NCBI RefSeq assembly: GCF_001654915.1
Contig: NZ_LXEQ01000047.1
Direction: 5' to 3' (one strand)
DNA from: Buttiauxella ferragutiae
GTDB lineage: Bacteria; Pseudomonadota; Gammaproteobacteria; Enterobacterales; Enterobacteriaceae
Length of the DNA: 64,000 bases
The notes beneath the pieces were generated by a model. That model searched no databases and was not told where the DNA came from. It was given only the letters and a program-made list of their open reading frames with translations. This document shows positions 57,247 through 64,000 of this stretch, piece after piece (positions within the stretch are counted from its first letter, which is position 1; each line of letters begins with the position of its first letter). Made by a program: the position numbers and the translations under genes.

Positions 57247-57315
57247 GTAGTCGATCATTTGTTGTTTTTTTTATGTTTTAGAAAAGGGACGAAGCTTTGA
57301 ATGTTTCTTTAAGAA

Positions 57316-57392
57316 TGGTGCGTCCGAGTGGACTCGAACCACCGACCCCTACCATGTCAAGGTAGTGCTCTAACCAACTGAGCTACGGACGC
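57316..57392 (-). tRNA. valW: tRNA-Val (anticodon GAC), second copy
   Basis: 77-base cloverleaf on the minus strand. Acceptor GCGTCCG pairs with CGGACGC; the anticodon loop is TTGACAT with GAC; the T arm has GGTTCGAGTC; CCA is encoded. It follows its twin after 42 bases, like the valV/valW pair next to mdtK in E. coli. The symbol is by synteny. Confidence 0.96.
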
Positions 57393-57434
57393 ACTGTGTG
57401 TTGCGGTACTACATATTGCAGTAAAACTAGAAAA

Positions 57435-57511
57435 TGGTGCGTCCGAGTGGACTCGAACCACCGACCCCTACCATGTCAAGGTAGTGCTCTAACCAACTGA
57501 GCTACGGACGC
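57435..57511 (-). tRNA. valV: tRNA-Val (anticodon GAC), first copy
   Basis: 77 bases, identical in sequence to the copy at 57316-57392, with an encoded CCA end. It is promoter-proximal: the sigma-70 promoter lies at 57540-57568. Confidence 0.96.
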
Positions 57512-57539
57512 ACTGTGTTGTCTGTGACAACGGGGACGA

Positions 57540-57568
57540 ATATTAGCGGCACCCCTTAAACCTTGCAA
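57540..57568 (-). promoter_or_regulatory. Sigma-70 promoter of the tRNA-Val pair
   Basis: Minus strand: TTGCAA, 17-base spacer, TAATAT, followed by the G+C-rich discriminator TCGTCCCC. This is typical of stringently controlled stable-RNA promoters. The start would be about 20 bases ahead of the first tRNA. Confidence 0.8.
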
Positions 57569-57631
57569 GCGTTAAACCGCAATTTTCTTCCATATTTCAC
57601 TCGTTTGCTGCGCATCTGCGCAACTCGATGG

Positions 57632-57659
57632 AAAAATAGCCGCCATAACGGCGGCTATT
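57632..57659 (-). terminator. Rho-independent terminator of mdtK
   Basis: AATAGCCGCC-ATAAC-GGCGGCTATT, a perfect 10-bp stem. On the minus strand it continues into TTTTTC directly after the mdtK stop. Confidence 0.9.
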
Positions 57660-57664
57660 CGGGT

Positions 57665-59038
57665 TTAATGTGCAGCGCGCTGCAAAATTGTCACGGATGG
57701 CTGGCGTTGTAACCAACGCATCCTCAGCATCATCATAATTGCCGCTGACGTCAGACCGATGATAAAACCGGTCCAGAATCCTGCCGGGCCCATCGGTTCG
57801 ACCAGCCAATCGGTCAGCGCCAGGATGTAACCACTCGGTAAGCCCAGAACCCAATAGGCGATAAAGGTGATAAAGAAAATCGAACGGGTATCTTTATAAC
57901 CACGCAACACACCGCTACCGACGACCTGAACAGAATCAGACAATTGGTAAACCGCCGCCAGCAGCATCAGATGTGCTGCCAGGGCAATCACTTCCGGATT
58001 GCTGTTGTAGAGCAGGGCGATGTGTTCACGCATCACTATCGTGAAAATAGCGGTGAGCGTCGCCATACACATTGCAACACCAATCCCCGTCCATGCCGCC
58101 GTTTGGGCATCAAGCGTTGAACCCTGGCCCAAACGGAAGCCGACGCGAATAGTGACCGCAGCTGATAGCGACAGCGGCAATACGAACATCAGCGAGCTGA
58201 AGTTCAGGGCAATCTGGTGACCGGCGACGTTAATAATCCCCAATGGCGCAACCAGCAATGCTACAACCGCAAACAGCGTCACTTCAAAAAACAGCGCCAG
58301 CGCAATCGGCAACCCAAGCTGAGTTAAGCGCTTCATCACTTTCCAGTCGGGCTTGATGAAGCCTTTTTCCAGCTTCAAATCGCGCATTGAGCGGGCTTTC
58401 TTCACATAAGAGATCATGCAGAAGAACATTACCCAGTACACCGCAGCAGTGGCAACGCCACAGCCCACGCCACCCAGTTCTGGCATGCCAAAGTGACCAT
58501 AAATAAAGATGTAGTTGACCGGAATATTGACCAGCAGGCCGATAAAGCCCATCACCATGCCGGGTTTGGTTTTCGCTAAACCTTCACACTGGTTACGCGC
58601 CACCTGGAAGAACAAATAGCCCGGGACACCCCACAACAGCGCACGCAAATAGCCGACGGCCTTATCGGCAAGTTGCGGGTCGATATTCTTGGTCGCGTGA
58701 ATAATATAGCCCGCGTTCCATAGCACAATCATGATGATTGCCGAGACGATGCCCGCCAGCCAAAAGCCCTGGCGAATCTGGTGGGCAATGCGCTCACGAC
58801 GGCCAGAACCATTGAGTTGGGCGACGGTGGGCGTCAGAGCCATTAACAAACCATGGCCGAAAAGTATCGCAGGTAGCCAGATAGAGGTACCGATTGCCAC
58901 TGCGGCCATATCGGTTGCGCTGTAGCCACCGGCCATCACGGTATCGACAAAACCCATTGAGGTTTGTGCAATTTGCGCCAGCATTACGGGTATCGCCAGC
59001 GCTAGCAACTGGCGGGCTTCAACTATGTACTTCTGCAT
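57665..59038 (-). CDS. mdtK: Multidrug efflux pump MdtK (MATE family)
   Basis: Inner-membrane multidrug/Na+ (or H+) antiporter, 457 residues as in E. coli (NorM). Twelve hydrophobic helices form two MATE repeats: ALAIPVMLAQIAQTSMGFVDTVMAG at the start, and its counterpart LGLPIALALFFEVTLFAVVALLVAP near the middle. It exports fluoroquinolones and cationic drugs. Divergent from ribC, as in E. coli. The 220-base gap between them shows no gene or riboswitch that I can recognise. Confidence 0.96.
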   Translation of the reverse strand: MQKYIVEARQLLALAIPVMLAQIAQTSMGFVDTVMAGGYSATDMAAVAIGTSIWLPAILFGHGLLMALTPTVAQLNGSGRRERIAHQIRQGFWLAGIVSAIIMIVLWNAGYIIHATKNIDPQLADKAVGYLRALLWGVPGYLFFQVARNQCEGLAKTKPGMVMGFIGLLVNIPVNYIFIYGHFGMPELGGVGCGVATAAVYWVMFFCMISYVKKARSMRDLKLEKGFIKPDWKVMKRLTQLGLPIALALFFEVTLFAVVALLVAPLGIINVAGHQIALNFSSLMFVLPLSLSAAVTIRVGFRLGQGSTLDAQTAAWTGIGVAMCMATLTAIFTIVMREHIALLYNSNPEVIALAAHLMLLAAVYQLSDSVQVVGSGVLRGYKDTRSIFFITFIAYWVLGLPSGYILALTDWLVEPMGPAGFWTGFIIGLTSAAIMMMLRMRWLQRQPSVTILQRAAH

Positions 59039-59262
59039 TTATACACCTGATTATTTTTAGTTATTAGATAGACAACAAGACCGCCAGAAGAGGCAGGAAA
59101 ATAGGAATAGCAGGGGAAATAGCCTGACTATTGTAGCGGGAGAAAACGAATACGCCAGTCAAATAATGGTGGGGTAGCGCGGATGACTGGCAAGGTTTTT
59201 TTCCAACTGTTAAAGTGCTGCCATATAATTTTCAGCTGCCGTTAATTACCAGGAGCTTTACG

Positions 59263-59904
59263 ATGTTTACAGGTATTGTGCAGGGCACAGCAACCCTGGT
59301 CTCCATTGATGAGAAACCTAACTTCCGTACGCACGTTGTCGCAATGCCAGATGCGATGTTACCAGGCCTTGAAACTGGGGCATCGGTGGCGCACAACGGC
59401 TGTTGTCTGACGGTCACCCAAATCAATGGCAATCACGTCAGCTTTGATTTAATGAAAGAGACGCTGCGTATCACCAACCTCGGCGAGTTAGTGGTGGGCG
59501 ACAGCGTTAACGTCGAGCGTGCCGCCAAATTTAATGATGAAATCGGTGGGCATTTGATGTCGGGCCATATTATGACCACGGCGGAAGTGGCGAAGATCCT
59601 GACGTCGGAAAATAACCGCCAGATCTGGTTTAAAATGCGCGATAAAACCTTGATGAAATATATCCTGCATAAAGGATATATCGGCATCGATGGTATTAGC
59701 CTGACAGTGGGCGAAGTGACGGCTTCACGTTTCTGTGTACATTTAATTCCAGAAACGCTTGAGCGCACCACATTAGGCAGCAAGAAATTGGGCAACCGCA
59801 TTAATATTGAAATCGACCCGCAAACGCAGGCGATTGTCGATACCGTTGAGCGTGTGCTGGCACAACGTGAAGCGACTTTGGAAGCGCTGTTACCGAAGGA
59901 ATAA
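59263..59904 (+). CDS. ribC: Riboflavin synthase
   Basis: Converts two 6,7-dimethyl-8-ribityllumazine molecules to riboflavin plus a pyrimidinedione. 213 residues with two lumazine-binding repeats: MFTGIVQGTATL... (1 to about 97) and GGHLMSGHIMTTAEV... (about 98-190). HNGCCLTV is the catalytic region of the first repeat. Named ribC in E. coli K-12 (ribE in some schemes). The start at 59263 has an AGGAGC site and the family's universal MFTGI; the open frame runs 16 codons further upstream. Confidence 0.95.
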   Translation: MFTGIVQGTATLVSIDEKPNFRTHVVAMPDAMLPGLETGASVAHNGCCLTVTQINGNHVSFDLMKETLRITNLGELVVGDSVNVERAAKFNDEIGGHLMSGHIMTTAEVAKILTSENNRQIWFKMRDKTLMKYILHKGYIGIDGISLTVGEVTASRFCVHLIPETLERTTLGSKKLGNRINIEIDPQTQAIVDTVERVLAQREATLEALLPKE

Positions 59905-59911
59905 GGATTAT

Positions 59912-59947
59912 ACGGTGGATGACGCCTTTGGCTTATCCACCCTACAA
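59912..59947. repeat. REP element after ribC
   Basis: tacggtggatgacgcctttggcttatccaccctaca: one REP palindrome in the convergent gap between ribC and the LacI-family gene. A half copy (gccgtatccgacat) follows. Confidence 0.75.
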
Positions 59948-59969
59948 TTTCGAGCCGTATCCGACATTC

Positions 59970-60893
59970 TTACGCAATCAATAAACTGCCGCGCACCACA
60001 TCGCTGGTCTGGCGTTCCCCTAACAGTAATTCCACCGCCCGACGCGCCATACTTTCCAGCGGGTATTGAATCGCCGGAATGGTGTTCGACCCAGGCATTC
60101 GGGTGGAGCCATCCAGACTAAATACCATCACTTGTTCGGGCACTTTTAACTGGTACTGGTTGAGCATCATCACGGCTTCTTGTGCCTGGGTATCGTCTGT
60201 AACTAACAGGGCGGAAAACTTCACCCCACGGTTAATCAGGCGTTGCAGCGCAATGCGTACTGATGACTCATCTTCAATCACTAACTGGCGGTTAAAAGGC
60301 ACCACATGGTTGTGCAGCGCCTGGTGATAGCCCTCGAGTGTTAACGCTGCCGCTTCTCCGCTGGCAAAGTTGATTAAGGCGATTTGCCGCCGTTGCTGGT
60401 TACACAAATAGTGCACGGCGGTTTCTGCGGCAAAAACATGATCGCATTGAACGCTGAAATTTTCGGAACCGCTCAGGCAGTCAATCAGCATGATGTCGTC
60501 AGCAAGCGTCGGCAGTGGGAAACGCGCGCCGACCACTACCAGTGCGTCGCATAACCCCTTCGATAACTCCTGAGCGGCTTGTACCACGCTGTTGTGGTCA
60601 TTGGCGAAGCGTAATAACAAGTGCTTGTGATGTTGATTGAGCTGTTTTTCAAGCGCTTGCAGGTAACCGGTAGACTGCTGAATATGTTCGGTGGCACAAA
60701 TCACACCGATGCAGTTCGTCGACTGGCTGCTCAACGATTGCGCAATGGCATTAGGGGTGTAATTCAGAATTTCGGCGGCGCGTAAAACCGCCTGACGACT
60801 CTCTTCTTTGACGCCGCGACTGCCGCTTAATACGCGCGAAACCGTGGCTTTGGAAACCTGCGCAAGACGTGCAACATCATTAATATTCGACAT
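59970..60893 (-). CDS. LacI-family repressor of a beta-glucoside operon
   Basis: 307 residues, short for the family (~330). N-terminal HTH NDVARLAQVSKATVSRVLSGSRGV, the hinge ILNYTPNAIAQSLSS, then a sugar-binding-protein-like sensor (about 60-300; LLVTDDTQAQEAVMMLNQ). It is in the same orientation as, and 54 bases after, the GH1 gene, so it is likely autoregulated within EIIC-GH1-LacI. The GGAAACCGGTTTCC palindrome upstream of the EIIC gene is the probable operator. It is not close to recalled E. coli AscG beyond the HTH. Confidence 0.87.
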   Translation of the reverse strand: MSNINDVARLAQVSKATVSRVLSGSRGVKEESRQAVLRAAEILNYTPNAIAQSLSSQSTNCIGVICATEHIQQSTGYLQALEKQLNQHHKHLLLRFANDHNSVVQAAQELSKGLCDALVVVGARFPLPTLADDIMLIDCLSGSENFSVQCDHVFAAETAVHYLCNQQRRQIALINFASGEAAALTLEGYHQALHNHVVPFNRQLVIEDESSVRIALQRLINRGVKFSALLVTDDTQAQEAVMMLNQYQLKVPEQVMVFSLDGSTRMPGSNTIPAIQYPLESMARRAVELLLGERQTSDVVRGSLLIA

Positions 60894-60947
60894 AGTCTGT
60901 TTCCCACTTCTCAGCCAGAAACGGGCCTTGCGACCCGAGTGCTGAGA

Positions 60948-62339
60948 TTACGTCCGGTCGTTAAAGCCATTTTCTGCAGCGGTCGTGCGATACCACTCAC
61001 CGCTTTTCTTGATAGTGCGCTGCTGTGTCTCAAGGTTTAACGAGACAAAACCGTAACGGTTTTTATAGGCGTTACACCAGGACCAGTTATCAATAAATGT
61101 CCACATGTGGTAACCGAGGCAATTGCTGCCTTCGCTGATACCTTTATGCAGCCACTTCAGGTGGTCGCGTACAAAATCAATGCGGTAATCATCCTGAATC
61201 TGGCCGTTTTCATCGAAACGCTGCTCGTTCTCAACGCCCATGCCGTTCTCTGAAATATAGCAATTTGGGTTGCCATAATTTTCACGCAGATTAGTGAGAA
61301 TATCGTAGATCCCTTGCTCGTAGATTTCCCAGCCACGGTACGGGTTCATTTTGCGGCCAGGCATTTCGTAGGCTTCGAAGAACCATTCCGGCATGAATGG
61401 GCTGTCAGGGTTCACTAGCGAGTCGCGGCATTTGATGCGGCGCGGCTGGTAGTAGTTGATACCCAATAAATCGACCACACCCGCCGCCAGCAGAGCTTTG
61501 TCTTCTGGCTGGCAGACTGGCAATTGGCCGTGTTCTTTCAACAGCGCCACCAGTTCTTGCGGATATTCACCACGCAGCGCCGGGTCGAGGAAGCTGCGGT
61601 TAAACATCAGGTCAGCAATATTTGCCGCTTTCACATCTGCCGGGTTTTGTGAGCGTGGATAAGATGGCGTGAGGTTGAGGATAATGCCAATCTCGCCGCC
61701 GTCGTTACGCTCGTGGTAGGCCTTCACCGCCAGAGAGTGCGCAATCATAGTGTGGTAAGCCACGGTGGCTGCACGTTTGAAATCCACTACATTCGGGTAA
61801 TGGAAGTCGTACAAATAGCCGCCTTCAACCGGTACTACTGGCTCGTTGAAGGTGAACCAATGCTTTACACGGTCGCCGAACAATTCGAAACACTTGCTGG
61901 CAAATTCAGCATAAGCCGTGACAACGTCACGATTCTCCCAGCCGCCTTGCTGCTGCATCACCATTGGCATATCAAAGTGGAACAGGTTGATGAACGGCTT
62001 AATGCCTTGCGCCAGTAATTCATCAATAACTTGATTGTAGAAGGTCACCGCTTCATGATTGACCGTACCGCAGCCTTCCGGAATTAGGCGAGCCCAGGAA
62101 ATCGAGGTACGGAAAGTGTTGTGATTAAGCGCTTTGAGCAGCGCAATATCTTCTTTCCAGTTCTTGTAGAAGGTGGAAGTCTCTGCCGGGCCTACGCCGT
62201 TATGGAAACGGGTCGGTTGCTCTTTAAACCACCGATCCCAGATGGTGGCCGTTTTGCCAAATCCGAGTGTTTCGCCTTCCGTTTGTGGTGCTGAACTGGC
62301 GCTGCCCCACCAAAAATTATCAGGAAATTGGTATTTCAT
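60948..62339 (-). CDS. 6-phospho-beta-glucosidase (GH1)
   Basis: 463 residues of a (beta/alpha)8 GH1 hydrolase. Acid/base Glu166 in TFNEP and nucleophile Glu364 in YISENGMG. The N-terminal FPDNFWWGSASSAPQTEG is the GH1 signature. Cytoplasmic, no signal. With the upstream PTS permease it would hydrolyse phosphorylated cellobiose or aryl-beta-glucosides to glucose 6-phosphate and the aglycone. BglA/AscB/CelF-type names are possible but I cannot choose among them. Confidence 0.9.
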   Translation of the reverse strand: MKYQFPDNFWWGSASSAPQTEGETLGFGKTATIWDRWFKEQPTRFHNGVGPAETSTFYKNWKEDIALLKALNHNTFRTSISWARLIPEGCGTVNHEAVTFYNQVIDELLAQGIKPFINLFHFDMPMVMQQQGGWENRDVVTAYAEFASKCFELFGDRVKHWFTFNEPVVPVEGGYLYDFHYPNVVDFKRAATVAYHTMIAHSLAVKAYHERNDGGEIGIILNLTPSYPRSQNPADVKAANIADLMFNRSFLDPALRGEYPQELVALLKEHGQLPVCQPEDKALLAAGVVDLLGINYYQPRRIKCRDSLVNPDSPFMPEWFFEAYEMPGRKMNPYRGWEIYEQGIYDILTNLRENYGNPNCYISENGMGVENEQRFDENGQIQDDYRIDFVRDHLKWLHKGISEGSNCLGYHMWTFIDNWSWCNAYKNRYGFVSLNLETQQRTIKKSGEWYRTTAAENGFNDRT

Positions 62340-62358
62340 TTTTGTTCCTCATTTGACG

Positions 62359-62379
62359 AGCCTGCCATACCGGCAGGCT
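62359..62379 (-). promoter_or_regulatory. Intercistronic hairpin between EIIC and GH1 genes
   Basis: AGCCTGCC / GGCAGGCT, an 8-bp perfect stem with a 5-base loop, in the 48-base gap. On the minus strand no T-run follows, so it looks like an mRNA-stabilising or processing element and not a terminator. Confidence 0.5.
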
Positions 62380-62387
62380 ATAAAAAA

Positions 62388-63707
62388 TTAACTTACAGTA
62401 ATCGGGTTCTCGTTTTCCTGTGCATTGCGCTCTTCGTCCTGTTTTAGCAGGGTGCGCTCGTAAGCCTTCAGGAAGGGGTAATACATCACAGCCGACATGA
62501 CCATACAAATCAGGCACATGATTACGGGACTTACCGCCCAATTTGCGGCCCACGACGCGCCAATGGGTGCCGGGGTTGTCCACGGTGTTAACGACACAAC
62601 TTGTGCGACCCAACCTAATTTAGTCGCGATGTAAGCCAGGGTTGCGTTAATCATCGGCACCAAAGTAAACGGCAAGAAGAACAGCGGGTTCATGATGATT
62701 GGCGTACCGAACAAAATGGGTTCGTTGATGTTAAAGAAGCTTGGCACCACGCCCATTTTACCGATAGTACGCAGGTGAATGGCGCGGCTACGCAGCAGCA
62801 AGAACGCCAGCGGCAATGTTGAACCGACGCCGCCAATCAGCAGGTAGTGATCCCAGAAACCTTGCAGGTAGATATGTGGCAGCACGTTACCGGCGGCGAG
62901 TGCGGTCTGGTTCGCCGAAAGGTTGGCCATCCAGAATGGGTTCATAATCCCGGTGACAATCAGTGCACCGTGGATACCGGCAAACCACAGGATCTGGCAG
63001 ATAAACACCGAAATCAGAATCGCAGGCAATGAGTCAGAGGCCGAAACCAGCGGTGCCAGCAGGTGCATGATCGCTTCCGGAATAATCATTCCGGTGGTCG
63101 ATTCAATAAATAAGTTCAGCGGATGGAGCGTGGCGACAATCACCACCACCGGAATCAGGATCTCAAACGAGCGCGCAACACCGGTTGGGACTTCTTTCGG
63201 CAAGCGGATAGTGATGTTGTGGCGTTTGAGGAACGCATACATTTCGCTGGCATAAATGGCCGTCAGCAGTGCGGTAAAGATGCCCTGGCCAGAGAAATAT
63301 TGTGTTGAAATCTGCCCGTCTTTATACGGTGCTGCGACCAGTAAAAAAGCCATAAATGCCAGTAAGCCGGTCATAATCGGGTCGAGCTTATAGTGCTTTC
63401 CGAGGCTTGCACCAATACCGACCGAAATAAAGAATGTCATGACGCCCATGCTGAGGTTAAACGGCAACATCAGCTGTTCGCGGTAGGTGAGAGAAAAACT
63501 CAACCACGAGCGGGCAAAGCCCCAACTACTGTCAGGTGAGAACGGCGGGAAAATAAATACTAACAAGAAAGAACCGATGATCATAAACGGTAGGGCAGAG
63601 ATAAAGCCGTCGCGGATGGCGATGACATGGCGCTGAGAGCCCATCGCTCCGGCCATGGGAGTGACTTTTTGCTCAATCACATTGACCATTTTTTGGTACA
63701 TGCTCAT
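62388..63707 (-). CDS. PTS cellobiose/beta-glucoside permease, EIIC component
   Basis: 439 residues, about ten transmembrane helices, of the lactose-cellobiose EIIC family. MVNVIEQKVTPMAGAMGSQRHVIAIRDGFI opens the protein, and FFNINEPILFGTPIIMNP carries the conserved Asn-Glu of the sugar site. It imports and phosphorylates the beta-glucoside, but no EIIA or EIIB lies next to it, so these must come from elsewhere, for example a chb/cel-type system. ATG 63707 (AAGGAT upstream) is preferred; the open frame extends 16 codons to 63755. Confidence 0.9.
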   Translation of the reverse strand: MSMYQKMVNVIEQKVTPMAGAMGSQRHVIAIRDGFISALPFMIIGSFLLVFIFPPFSPDSSWGFARSWLSFSLTYREQLMLPFNLSMGVMTFFISVGIGASLGKHYKLDPIMTGLLAFMAFLLVAAPYKDGQISTQYFSGQGIFTALLTAIYASEMYAFLKRHNITIRLPKEVPTGVARSFEILIPVVVIVATLHPLNLFIESTTGMIIPEAIMHLLAPLVSASDSLPAILISVFICQILWFAGIHGALIVTGIMNPFWMANLSANQTALAAGNVLPHIYLQGFWDHYLLIGGVGSTLPLAFLLLRSRAIHLRTIGKMGVVPSFFNINEPILFGTPIIMNPLFFLPFTLVPMINATLAYIATKLGWVAQVVSLTPWTTPAPIGASWAANWAVSPVIMCLICMVMSAVMYYPFLKAYERTLLKQDEERNAQENENPITVS

Positions 63708-63758
63708 GGCGGTATCCTTGTTATTGTCGGGGTAAGTGGATTGATTGTGAAACAACAG

Positions 63759-63772
63759 GGAAACCGGTTTCC
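63759..63772. promoter_or_regulatory. LacI-family operator upstream of EIIC
   Basis: GGAAACCGGTTTCC, a perfect 14-bp palindrome with the central CG typical of LacI/GalR operators, 52 bases before the EIIC start. Repression by the adjacent LacI-family protein is inferred. Confidence 0.75.
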
Positions 63773-63867
63773 ATTGAATAAAGAGATAAGTGTTAGCGAG
63801 ATCAAACTCGTGAGGAAAGGAGAGCTGGAAACGTGAAGAAGTTCACGATTTGTTAAGAAAATGCTAA

Positions 63868-63886
63868 ACCCCGGACTAGCCGGGGT
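63868..63886 (-). terminator. Terminator of cfa
   Basis: ACCCCGG-ACTAG-CCGGGGT, a 7-bp stem. On the minus strand it continues TTTAGCATTTTCTT just after the cfa stop. Confidence 0.8.
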
Positions 63887-63892
63887 ATTAAA

Positions 63893-64000
63893 TCAGTGCG
63901 GGACGCGTAAGCCGTGTTCGATGCCGCGGCTAAAGACGATTTGCCACAGCTGAATATCGCGGGCGCGGAAGGCTCCGGCACACGCATTAAGGTAATAACT
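63893..64000 (-). CDS. cfa: Cyclopropane-fatty-acyl-phospholipid synthase (3' end only)
   Basis: The last 35 codons read, on the minus strand, YYLNACAGAFRARDIQLWQ...GIEHGLRVPH, matching the recalled C-terminus of E. coli Cfa. Cfa methylenates unsaturated phospholipid acyl chains using SAM. The gene starts beyond the window. ribC and cfa are neighbours in E. coli; here the EIIC-GH1-LacI cassette separates them. Confidence 0.9.
   Translation of the reverse strand, partial: SYYLNACAGAFRARDIQLWQIVFSRGIEHGLRVPH

Noticed and set aside
55241..57600. Integrative element using tRNA-Val as attachment site
   Set aside because: No integrase, no direct repeat of the tRNA 3' end on the far side of the cassette, and both tRNA copies are intact. 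Acquisition is possible but unsupported.
59041..59262. FMN riboswitch ahead of ribC
   Set aside because: The conserved RFN-element sequence blocks are not visible in this 220-base gap.
62359..62379. BglG-type antiterminator/terminator in the beta-glucoside operon
   Set aside because: The hairpin has no T-run on the transcribed strand and no antiterminator gene is present; regulation is by a LacI-type protein.

Overview
The window is chromosomal DNA of a member of the Enterobacteriaceae. Most genes are close matches, from memory, to E. coli K-12 genes (dadX, cvrA, ldcA, emtA, ycgR, ymgE, treA, ebgRAC, zinT, arnBCADTEF, mdtK, ribC, cfa). Enterobacterial REP/BIME palindromes fill many gaps. The gene order is not that of E. 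coli and several cassettes are inserted between otherwise syntenic genes, so a relative such as Buttiauxella or Kluyvera is likely. The genus cannot be fixed from sequence alone.

Layout. 0-5 kb: dadX(3' end)-cvrA-ldcA-emtA-ycgR-ymgE, the E. coli order. 5-16 kb: a beta-galactoside/oligosaccharide block (ygjK as a lipoprotein variant, ebgR, ebgA, ebgC, ygjI) plus a Fur-box-preceded siderophore receptor, placed between ymgE and treA. 16-22 kb: treA, a three-gene unit (SH3 lipoprotein, secreted protein, membrane-anchored predicted pseudokinase) and Zur-type zinT. 22-35 kb: polyamine/GABA catabolism, made of a MocR regulator, puuE, gabD, an APC permease, a GntR regulator paired with a soluble Cache-domain protein, a patD-like aldehyde dehydrogenase, a small secreted SnoaL-like protein, a spermidine-dehydrogenase-like Tat flavoprotein and a three-heme cytochrome c. 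Together these could take spermidine via 4-aminobutyraldehyde, GABA and succinate semialdehyde to succinate. 35-36 kb: a tandem array of seven BIME units. 36-45.6 kb: an eptA-like phosphoethanolamine transferase divergent from the complete arn operon, with PmrA-box-like repeats between them, i.e. the lipid A/polymyxin-resistance locus.

45.7-55.2 kb: a chaperone-usher fimbrial operon, a 36-aa membrane peptide, a LuxR-type regulator and a Wzi-like outer-membrane protein, bracketed by two paralogous IprA/YaiV-like regulators. 55.3-57.3 kb: three genes of unknown function (membrane protein, lipoprotein, small helical protein) beside two tandem tRNA-Val(GAC) genes. 57.3-64 kb: tRNA-Val x2, mdtK, ribC and the 3' end of cfa, with a beta-glucoside cassette (orphan PTS EIIC, GH1 phospho-beta-glucosidase, LacI repressor, palindromic operator) between ribC and cfa.

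I see no integrase, transposase, CRISPR array, rRNA or replication origin. All family assignments come from recall and motif reading; no database search was run.
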